DNA from: JAVBPT01 sp031549455
Lineage (GTDB): Bacteria > Bacillota > Clostridia > Lachnospirales > JAKSVV01
Assembly (NCBI GenBank): GCA_031549455.1
Contig: JAVBPT010000037.1
Span: 1 to 5,535 of the forward strand
Reading direction: 5' to 3'
DNA: 5,535 nt
Part shown: one piece after another, positions 1-5,535 of the stretch
Position numbering within the stretch: position 1 is the first letter of the stretch
Layout: the number at the start of each line of letters is the position of its first letter
Translations under genes and position numbers: made by a program
Notes under the pieces: generated by a model
Seen by the model: the letters and a program-made list of their open reading frames with translations, nothing else
Database searches by the model: none
Told to the model about the DNA's origin: nothing

Positions 1-212
1 TTTCCGATTTTATTAATGCCTTCCCAATTACACAGGGTAAAATCTTGTGTGGTAAAGCTCTTCTTGTCCCTGAAAAATAAAATCAGGCAATCCATAGCAG
101 ATGTTTTTCCACTATTGTTTGCCCCTACAAATATTGTCGTATCATCGGCAATGTCGATACGGCATGATTTCAATTTTCTGAAATTTAGTACTTCAAGACA
201 AGATATTTTCAT
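1..212 (-). CDS. AAA-family ATPase, OLD/RecF-like, N-terminal 70 codons only
   Basis: Reading from 212 towards 1, the protein begins MKISCLEVLNFRKL and stays open to the window edge. This start is typical of SMC/RecF/OLD-type ATPases: a beta strand, then the 'NFRxL' segment. It is followed at about residues 31-40 by a clear Walker A loop, VGANNSGKTS. After the P-loop comes an FTxxDFTLxNW segment of the kind seen in OLD-like ATP-dependent nucleases. Walker B, signature motif and any Toprim nuclease domain would lie beyond the left edge, so nuclease activity is not shown. The ATG lies 19 bases after the methyltransferase stop on the same strand. The reading frame is open further upstream inside the methyltransferase gene, but this ATG puts the conserved strand at the very N-terminus. 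The family is secure as a P-loop ATPase of the RecF/OLD type. The subtype (OLD, GajA-like or other defence ATPase) is inference. Confidence 0.85.
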   Translation of the reverse strand, partial: MKISCLEVLNFRKLKSCRIDIADDTTIFVGANNSGKTSAMDCLILFFRDKKSFTTQDFTLCNWEGINKIG

Positions 213-231
213 TATTCGTGTTGCTAATAAT

Positions 232-1839
232 TTATTTCCCTCTCTTTGTTCTTCTATCAGATAGTTTTTTCCAAATACTCGTAGCCAAATCAATTTCTCG
301 TTGAGAAAAACCAAATCCTTCGGCAAGTATTTTTTGGTTTGTTAATTCGAGTATACTATCAATATTGGTGTTTACACGCATCATGCGAGCAATTTGTTGT
401 AGTAAATCGGCGTGGCTATCCGTATATGGAAGCAGTATTTTTTCTACTTCACTTGGCATAAGCTCCAGCACCCCGCCACCATAACTTCTGCCGGATATTT
501 CGGCAAAAGCAAATGATAACGAATTATAAAAACTAGCAGCAAAAGCGTTCTTGTTTACATTTTCCTTTATAAAAACACGATGCATAGTATCTGTAGTATA
601 TGCATTTGCCTCGTTGATAATTAATCGAGGATGCAAGCCATTTCTTCTGATAAAAAGTGCATCAGAAGTTTTAATAGAGGGGATAACAAACCAATCATCC
701 CGAATACGACATTTATAGCCTTTATTAATGTCAAGCTTCTCTCCTTGAAGAATATACTTCATCGCCTCTTTGTTCTTCTCCAACTTCTTTCTATCAGGAA
801 AAACAAGTAAGTGCGCTTTCGCTTTGGTGTTGCTATTCAATTTCCAGTCATCTATAGTAAAGATCGGACTGTTGACTTGAACACTTCGGCCAACCATAGG
901 TTTAGCATACTCATTTAAATTAAATGTATCTACAATACCTTTTGAAACAGTAAAAAAATCATTGGCTCCAGTAGTAATACCTACTTCAACATTAGCAAAA
1001 TCCCCAATAGTAGGAATCTTTTTTTGCGCTGCAACATTCTCTAAAAAATCTATTTCTTCTTGAGAAAGGAAATAGAAAGTCCACTTGTTCGATTTGAAGT
1101 CAATATGCTTTTTAGGTGATTTCAATAAATTGACATCTAGATTTTTCAAATCACTACTGTCTTTTAATTCCAGATGTTCTATTAAGTGAGACCCATTGCC
1201 GTTTTTTTCGCATAACAAGAGTACAACCTCTTGTTGAATATCTGGGAAAACTAGTTTTTCAAAAGATATGATATTGATTTTATTATACTGTTGAGCAATA
1301 AAGTTTCGCAGTTGTTGAGCATACGATACTTGTAAAATTTCAGCAGGCAAAACAAAACCTATTTTGCCTCGTTCTTTCAATAACTGTGTTGCTCCTACAA
1401 CAAATGAAACCCACGCATTAGTGAGACGAGTAAATTTCAAATTGGAACGTGCGAATAGTTTTTCAGCCTCGTTTTGTTGGGTTTCTTCAAAATACTGATA
1501 TCGGATATAAGGGGGATTGCCAACAACTAAATCGAAACGTAAATCGGTGTTATTACAGAATTGATGAAAATCACCAACAATAACTTCCTTATTTAGTAAT
1601 TGAACTGTCCTTGCCTTTGCTGCCTCTTCAGGTTCGATTTCAATTGCTTTTATAGAATGATAAGAAGCTTTACGCCTTTGAAGTTGTTCTAAAAAAACGC
1701 CATCCCCACAACTTGGTTCCAAAATATCATAATCCGTACTGCCGTTTATACCCCATTTGAGTATAAAGTCGGCGATAGGTTCGGGAGTATAGAAGCCACC
1801 CCGAAGTTTTTCCTGGGATACATTATTCATCAGCTTCAT
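232..1839 (-). CDS. Stand-alone N6-adenine DNA methyltransferase, Eco57I-type companion (M subunit)
   Basis: This is a 535-residue class I SAM-dependent DNA methyltransferase. Visible motifs in order are motif X GGFYTP (14-19), motif I LEPSCGDGVF for SAM binding (40-49), an acidic motif II segment AIEIEP (65-70), a motif III-like VGDF (88-91) and the catalytic NPPY of N6-adenine enzymes (108-111). A probable target-recognition domain starts near GITTGANDFF (287-296) and includes the GGGVLELMPSEV segment (454-465) seen near the end of such domains. The motif order X-I-IV-TRD is that of the gamma class. Its size is close to the separate methylase of Eco57I (about 540 residues, from memory). Its start overlaps the stop of the restriction gene by 4 bases (ATGA), suggesting translational coupling. 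A second Met at residue 4 is the only nearby alternative start. It probably protects both strands of the site cut by its neighbour. The recognition sequence cannot be read from the protein. Confidence 0.93.
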   Translation of the reverse strand: MKLMNNVSQEKLRGGFYTPEPIADFILKWGINGSTDYDILEPSCGDGVFLEQLQRRKASYHSIKAIEIEPEEAAKARTVQLLNKEVIVGDFHQFCNNTDLRFDLVVGNPPYIRYQYFEETQQNEAEKLFARSNLKFTRLTNAWVSFVVGATQLLKERGKIGFVLPAEILQVSYAQQLRNFIAQQYNKINIISFEKLVFPDIQQEVVLLLCEKNGNGSHLIEHLELKDSSDLKNLDVNLLKSPKKHIDFKSNKWTFYFLSQEEIDFLENVAAQKKIPTIGDFANVEVGITTGANDFFTVSKGIVDTFNLNEYAKPMVGRSVQVNSPIFTIDDWKLNSNTKAKAHLLVFPDRKKLEKNKEAMKYILQGEKLDINKGYKCRIRDDWFVIPSIKTSDALFIRRNGLHPRLIINEANAYTTDTMHRVFIKENVNKNAFAASFYNSLSFAFAEISGRSYGGGVLELMPSEVEKILLPYTDSHADLLQQIARMMRVNTNIDSILELTNQKILAEGFGFSQREIDLATSIWKKLSDRRTKRGK

Positions 1840-4817
1840 ACAAACAATTCGGATATTAATGGTATATTATTATCTGCCTCACCTAATCCATATAGATTTT
1901 TCAATGCTCTATCAAGCAATGCCTTTTGTCTCTCGAATTCTCGTTGTATAGGAACCAGCTCCCGCAGGTTGTTCCGTTTTTTATCAATCTCCCCTTGTAA
2001 GCGAATCAATTCTTGTTGAGTGTTAGCTATTTCGTCATGCCTATTTTTATCTGCCGGATTATCAAAATCGATTTGACGAATAGGTAAGCGTTTCAGAACT
2101 TTTGTTCCACGAGCAATGTAGCCACCCCTGAACACTTCTCCATTAAGTGAAGCAAACCACTCTACATATTTCGAATTCAAAATGGCTTGAATGTAATAAA
2201 TGGAATAAAGCGTATCTTCGGGAGGGGTAATCATACAATATCCGGCTGTTCCACCAGATGAAACAAGTGTATGGTGAAAATCAATTGCGTATTTATCGCC
2301 CATTGATAAAACTCCTACAATGATCTTACATGGAACATCGCAATTTATGAGATTCTGGTGACGCCCATAACGATACCATTCATGTTCTGTTGCTGGTTTA
2401 GGCTGTATATCTCTCGTTGGGCGAGATAGTTCAGCTTTGTAATGAGTTAAAAATCTGTAAGCGAAAGGATACTTTTTCTCAAGCTCGGTGATAGTGACAA
2501 ACTCAATACTGGTTGCAGTTCTTCGGTATGGATAAACTACAAAGCTATTCGGCTGGAACGGCCGATAGGTATTTAGGCCATCTTCACCTTGTGAAGTTTT
2601 GAAATAGGGGCGTGTAAGTTCTTTCTCTATTTTCCAATCTGTTCCATCAAATGTGAAATGGATGTATTTAGCATCGACTTTAGTAGCTTCATGGATATAT
2701 ATCCGATTCGCACTAGTTTGAATGCCATTATAGATATTATCTTCACCAACTAAATCTTCCAGTTTAGTGCTTTGAGCAAGTATTTGCTGATATAGTGCCT
2801 CCAATTCCGGAGAAACCAAAATCCAAACTTCATTATCCAAACCATCTACAGGTTTTTGTTCCAGTACAATGGTCTCCTTATCGGTTATTTTCCACTCCGG
2901 CAAACTTTTGACTTCGGAATAATCAAATTCATCAACTTCATGCTTACTGGCTATCAGTAAGCATGTATATGTTGTTTTACTATTAAAAATTTGATTAACA
3001 CCAAATGAAGTGATGGATTTTATATGCTTATTTTCTTGCAATAGTTCTCTTAATTTTAAAGCTGCATCAACTTTTGCAAACTTACTTGGCACAATATAGC
3101 CTAACAATCCATTGTCTTTAAGCAATTCTAAACTTTGCTCAATAAAAAGATAATACTTGTCGAACTGCTTATAGGCTGTTGCAAATTTTTGTTTGTATAT
3201 GGGAGATTCCAACGGAGTAATCTGTTTCATGTCCTCCGATTTCATATATGGTGGATTCCCAACTATGATATCGTACTTTATACCATCCCAATCAAACGGG
3301 TTAATGACCGAGCGTTGCTCAGGCTCTCTAACTTCATCAGGTTTTATAAGTGAATTTCCAAAATGAACGTTACCTGATAAGTCTGGTAATACAGCAGCAC
3401 CTCTTCCAATAGTATTGTCGTCTTCGTCTTCCAACAACTTTAGTAACAATCCAAATTTCGTTGCTTCAACGGCATTAAAATCCTTGTCCGTTCCGTAAAT
3501 ACAACGATGCAAAAGCTGTCGTTTGTCCTCAAAAGATAATTTGAAACGATTGATGCCAACAGGAATCAATTTATTTATATCCGTTTTCAAATAATAGTCA
3601 ACAATAATGTCTTGCAACAATTGGAATAACTCTAGCAGAAATGCTCCTGACCCACATGCGATATCGGCCATTTGCATCGACAGTATTTCTTCTGCTGTTT
3701 TTCCCGCAGTATACGGTATGACTGTTTGCCTTAGTATTTCACTGATAATATATGTGGGCGTAGTAACAATATCCCTATCGATATTTTCCGGTTTTGGTTT
3801 TAAAATGACATTCCCATTCTCGATAACCAGCCGTTCGGTAAGATATATCTCATAAATATTGCCTAAAATGTCCGATGACAGAATGGAAAAAGAATAAGGA
3901 CTTTCCGGATAATATAATTGGCGAATAATATGCCAAAAGACAGAACTTATATTCTGGATAAGTTCATTACATAAAGGCTGATCAAACAATCCCGAATTAT
4001 ATTTTCGATCAGCCTCTCTAAATTTAGTCAGCAATGCTGTAAAATCATTTTGATTAGCTAACTGCAAAAGGGTTTGGTATTGCTCAATATTCCTATCTTC
4101 ACAAACCCTTAAAAATAAAATTCTATTCAAATAATTCTGCACCCAATCATTCAGTTCTTGATCAGCAATATCATTTCTATGCTTGTATATCTCAGTTCCT
4201 AATTCTTGGCGCCAGCTATTTATCTGTCGTAGGAAAAATTTGTCTATACTATGTTGTTCCTGCTGTAACTCAATATCTTTCCATCGTTGGTCGAACTCGC
4301 CGGAGTATACACTTTCGCGACTCAATAATAATTTAATTTCATCAAATTTCTCAACATATTGTGTATAGTGATATGACTTTATCAAACATTTGGCATGAGT
4401 ATCATTGGGTTCAACTAGCCTCGAACAATCATATATCAACAAGTATTCGAAGTTTGACAAGACAGATATTTTAAGTTTTGCCGTATAACCATAGCGGCGG
4501 ACTTGTTTTGCGGTATCGTTATTATTTTGAATCGAAACACTGGGCTTTTTGGCTTCAACAAAGAATTTACGTTCAGAAAATAATCGGAAAGTATAATCCG
4601 GTTTCTTTGTGTTTTCATTAACATTAGCTTTCAAACCTTCTTCCAATACGACTTCACGTTGGTTGGTAGGCTTTGCTGCGTGATTCTTGATATCCCAACC
4701 TAATAGCTCAAAAAGAGGATCTAAAAAATCGCTTCTCAATAACGTTTCGTTATAATTTGCATTCAGGTAGTTGTCCCTGTTTGCCGCATATTTATCAACT
4801 AATTCCTGAATGTTCAT
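1836..4817 (-). CDS. Type IIG restriction-modification enzyme, Eco57I-like fused endonuclease/methyltransferase
   Basis: This 993-residue single-chain enzyme should both cleave and methylate DNA. An N-terminal nuclease domain (about 1-150) has a PD-(D/E)xK site: P73-D74, then 13 residues, then E88-A89-K90 within FFVEAKK. From memory, the essential Eco57I nuclease motif is also PD-X13-EAK. A helical connector (about 150-345) leads to the methyltransferase, with a motif X-like TTPTYI (352-357), motif I ADIACGSGAF (384-393) and the catalytic IIVGNPPYMK (517-526), indicating N6-adenine methylation. A TaqI/Eco57I-type target-recognition domain follows (about 690-915, beginning near NGIQTSANRIY). 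The tail from about 925 to 975 is rich in Glu, Arg, Lys, Leu and probably forms a coiled coil. All catalytic motifs are intact and there is no frameshift. Length matches the Eco57I endonuclease (about 997 residues). The start codon overlaps the regulator's stop (ATGA), and the stop overlaps the companion methyltransferase's start. Cleavage offset and specificity are unknown. Confidence 0.93.
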   Translation of the reverse strand: MNIQELVDKYAANRDNYLNANYNETLLRSDFLDPLFELLGWDIKNHAAKPTNQREVVLEEGLKANVNENTKKPDYTFRLFSERKFFVEAKKPSVSIQNNNDTAKQVRRYGYTAKLKISVLSNFEYLLIYDCSRLVEPNDTHAKCLIKSYHYTQYVEKFDEIKLLLSRESVYSGEFDQRWKDIELQQEQHSIDKFFLRQINSWRQELGTEIYKHRNDIADQELNDWVQNYLNRILFLRVCEDRNIEQYQTLLQLANQNDFTALLTKFREADRKYNSGLFDQPLCNELIQNISSVFWHIIRQLYYPESPYSFSILSSDILGNIYEIYLTERLVIENGNVILKPKPENIDRDIVTTPTYIISEILRQTVIPYTAGKTAEEILSMQMADIACGSGAFLLELFQLLQDIIVDYYLKTDINKLIPVGINRFKLSFEDKRQLLHRCIYGTDKDFNAVEATKFGLLLKLLEDEDDNTIGRGAAVLPDLSGNVHFGNSLIKPDEVREPEQRSVINPFDWDGIKYDIIVGNPPYMKSEDMKQITPLESPIYKQKFATAYKQFDKYYLFIEQSLELLKDNGLLGYIVPSKFAKVDAALKLRELLQENKHIKSITSFGVNQIFNSKTTYTCLLIASKHEVDEFDYSEVKSLPEWKITDKETIVLEQKPVDGLDNEVWILVSPELEALYQQILAQSTKLEDLVGEDNIYNGIQTSANRIYIHEATKVDAKYIHFTFDGTDWKIEKELTRPYFKTSQGEDGLNTYRPFQPNSFVVYPYRRTATSIEFVTITELEKKYPFAYRFLTHYKAELSRPTRDIQPKPATEHEWYRYGRHQNLINCDVPCKIIVGVLSMGDKYAIDFHHTLVSSGGTAGYCMITPPEDTLYSIYYIQAILNSKYVEWFASLNGEVFRGGYIARGTKVLKRLPIRQIDFDNPADKNRHDEIANTQQELIRLQGEIDKKRNNLRELVPIQREFERQKALLDRALKNLYGLGEADNNIPLISELFV

Positions 4818-5131
4818 TTTGCTTTGGACTTTAAATATTCAACCTTTGCTTCCGCTACTTTCAGAATTTCTCCTCCATGCTCTTCCGCTAATATCTCATA
4901 CGCGACTTTATCGCTGATATAGCTAATTTGAAGTTCTTTTTTTGCTACTTTGAAAATCGAAGACAGTTTTTCAATCAACTCCGCATTTGGCTTGCGTTCT
5001 CCACGCTCAATTTTACTTAGAGTAGATTGGTCTATGTCCAATAATGCCGATAACTTCCTTAAGGGCATATCTGCTTGCTCTCGAAGTTTTCGCACTTTTT
5101 CTCCAAACGATTCGGTCTCTTTTGTTGACAT
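4814..5131 (-). CDS. XRE-family helix-turn-helix regulator, probable R-M controller
   Basis: This is a 105-residue cytoplasmic DNA-binding protein. The Cro/C1-type HTH domain spans about residues 9-64. The two recognition helices fall in LRKLSALLDIDQSTLSKIERG style sequence at 24-44, with the characteristic STLSKIERGERKPN stretch at 36-49. A short helical tail (about 70-105, rich in Ala, Glu, Lys) follows and may help dimerisation. It is the first gene of the operon and its stop overlaps the restriction gene's ATG by 4 bases (ATGA). Small XRE proteins upstream of R-M genes often act as controller (C) proteins that time restriction after methylation; that role is inferred here from position and size. 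The ATG at 5131 is chosen because the only other nearby ATG upstream in this frame, at 5146, meets a TAG after three codons. It could equally be a simple repressor of its own operon. Confidence 0.88.
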   Translation of the reverse strand: MSTKETESFGEKVRKLREQADMPLRKLSALLDIDQSTLSKIERGERKPNAELIEKLSSIFKVAKKELQISYISDKVAYEILAEEHGGEILKVAEAKVEYLKSKAK

Positions 5132-5155
5132 GATCTATCTTGACATATTTTTGTC
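5125..5155 (-). promoter_or_regulatory. Candidate operator: repeated ATGTCAA half-sites and a GACA-N6-TGTC inverted repeat
   Basis: On the minus strand ATGTCAA occurs twice, at 5146-5140 and 5131-5125, exactly 15 bases apart; the second copy includes the start codon of the regulator. The upstream copy also forms one arm of an inverted repeat GACA-N6-TGTC (5142-5155). These elements lie between the -7 box and the start codon and cover the expected transcription start. This is where an autoregulating XRE protein would be expected to bind. The repeats are seen; binding by the neighbouring regulator is inference, and arms this short can arise by chance. Confidence 0.35.
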
Positions 5156-5163
5156 CAAAGATA
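5156..5163 (-). promoter_or_regulatory. Bacteroidota -7 promoter element for the R-M operon
   Basis: The minus strand reads TATCTTTG here, a perfect match to the Bacteroidota -7 consensus TAnnTTTG. It sits about 24 bases upstream of the regulator's ATG, so the expected transcript start is near 5149 with a very short leader. At the usual distance for the -33 box (about 5183-5187) only a poor match is present (TCTGG instead of TTTG-like). The promoter may therefore be weak or dependent on an activator. No Shine-Dalgarno sequence is visible, as is normal in this phylum. Confidence 0.6.
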
Positions 5164-5212
5164 CAAATTTAAATTCATTTGCCAGATTTATTTGACGAAT
5201 ATTTTTTTATAA

Positions 5213-5247
5213 CCTGAATCGATTATTCAGGCTTTATTTTTATTTTT
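5213..5247 (+). terminator. Hairpin with T-rich tail, possible intrinsic terminator (plus strand)
   Basis: A perfect 7-bp stem, CCTGAAT (5213-5219) and ATTCAGG (5225-5231), encloses the 5-base loop CGATT. On the plus strand it is followed by a T-rich run interrupted by A (5233-5247), as in an intrinsic terminator. On the minus strand the tail is TTATAAAA, a poor terminator. No plus-strand gene ends here inside the window, so its purpose is unclear. It may be a relic of the original insertion site, or a structure separating the integrase remnant from the R-M operon. The stem has only three G:C pairs. Confidence 0.35.
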
Positions 5248-5292
5248 GCAGTCATAAGTAGTTCTTTGTGTAGTGTGAAAAATCTACGAATA

Positions 5293-5311
5293 AAACGAGA
5301 CTAGCTCGTTT
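5293..5311 (-). terminator. Hairpin just after the integrase remnant, possible minus-strand terminator
   Basis: A perfect 7-bp inverted repeat, AAACGAG (5293-5299) and CTCGTTT (5305-5311), has the loop ACTAG. Read on the minus strand, the stem ends in CTCGTTT and runs into TTATT, giving a short U-rich tail. It lies about 25 bases past the integrase fragment's in-frame stop, where that gene's terminator might be. The tail is short, so termination strength is uncertain. Confidence 0.35.
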
Positions 5312-5335
5312 CTAAATCGTTACCTATCGAAAATT

Positions 5336-5535
5336 TCACTCTTTCAACTCGCTTATTGTCAGTCGAAAAGACAAAATAATATGTCTTGCTACGTGTGTGC
5401 TCAGTTTCTTGGTAATTCCACTTAAATCTGCTATTTCTTTTAGGTATGCGTTCATCTTCTGATTGGTAGGAACAGGAAGTAAATATCCTTTTTTTCTAAC
5501 AGGATGATTCTGATACTTATCCAAAATTTCTTTAG
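5336..5535 (-). pseudogene. Tyrosine recombinase (integrase) remnant, catalytic domain broken after the HxxR box
   Basis: The minus strand is open from the right edge, reading KEILDKYQNHP at its start, and stops with TGA at 5338-5336. The segment LLPVPTNQKMNAYLKEIADL followed by LSTHVARH is characteristic of Bacteroides-type tyrosine integrases. HVAR is the HxxR box carrying the second catalytic arginine. Right after this box, where intact enzymes continue with TFAT and a GH box, the frame diverges into an unrelated tail (IILSFRLTISELKE). The GH box and the nucleophilic tyrosine are therefore absent and the product should be inactive. In the +2 frame from 5378 a degraded continuation may run to a TAG at 5303-5301, with SIGNDLETS resembling the normal MLGHTNLRTT region. 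That would fit a net one-base loss plus further decay. The N-terminal part lies outside the window. The gene probably marks an old integration event for this region. Confidence 0.75.

Noticed and set aside
16..264. Open reading frame on the plus strand at the left edge
   Set aside because: It lies opposite the ATPase start and the methyltransferase end, both supported by clear motifs. Its own translation shows no recognisable domain.
1626..1631. CTTCAG, i.e. the Eco57I recognition sequence CTGAAG on the minus strand
   Set aside because: The specificity of this enzyme cannot be inferred from family membership, and a six-base site in a window this size is expected by chance.
1019..4943. Seven-base A tracts in coding sequence (minus strand) at 1019-1025, 1202-1208 and 4937-4943, as possible phase-variation sites
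   Set aside because: Tracts of this length are common in AT-rich genes, encode ordinary Lys/Asn codons, and the frames are intact. Nothing suggests slippage control.
3135..5195. Several short open frames on the plus strand (3135-3353, 3607-3855, 4183-4368, 4950-5195) and one in another minus frame (4436-4624)
   Set aside because: All lie inside or opposite the restriction enzyme or regulator genes, with no domain-like sequence or promoter of their own.
5241..5248. TATTTTTG on the plus strand, matching the -7 consensus TAnnTTTG
   Set aside because: No -33 partner lies at the right distance, it falls in the T-rich tail of a hairpin, and no plus-strand gene follows before the window ends.

Overview
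The window looks like an accessory defence locus from a member of the Bacteroidota (Bacteroidales-like). The DNA is AT-rich and the genes lack Shine-Dalgarno sites. The gene cluster is preceded by a perfect TAnnTTTG -7 element, and the right edge carries a remnant of a Bacteroides-type tyrosine integrase. No species can be named from the sequence alone.

All recognisable genes lie on the minus strand, so the biological order runs from right to left. At 5535-5336 is the broken 3' part of a tyrosine recombinase gene. A non-coding gap of about 200 bases (5335-5132) follows, holding two hairpins and the promoter of the next unit. The operon then reads: a small XRE-type helix-turn-helix regulator (5131-4814); a 993-residue fused restriction endonuclease/methyltransferase of the Eco57I (type IIG) class (4817-1836); a 535-residue stand-alone N6-adenine DNA methyltransferase (1839-232); and the first 70 codons of an AAA/OLD-like ATPase (212-1), which runs off the left edge. 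The first three genes are joined by two 4-base ATGA overlaps, and the ATPase starts 19 bases after the methyltransferase stop, so one transcript is likely.

The regulator probably sets expression. The large protein has a PD-X13-EAK nuclease site and an adenine methyltransferase with a target-recognition domain. The separate methyltransferase protects host DNA. This is the layout and protein sizing known for Eco57I (from memory, an endonuclease of about 1000 residues plus a methylase of about 540). The extra element is the ATPase: type IIG enzymes do not need ATP for cleavage, so it may be a second effector appended to the R-M operon, for example an OLD/GajA-like nuclease. Most of that gene lies outside the window.
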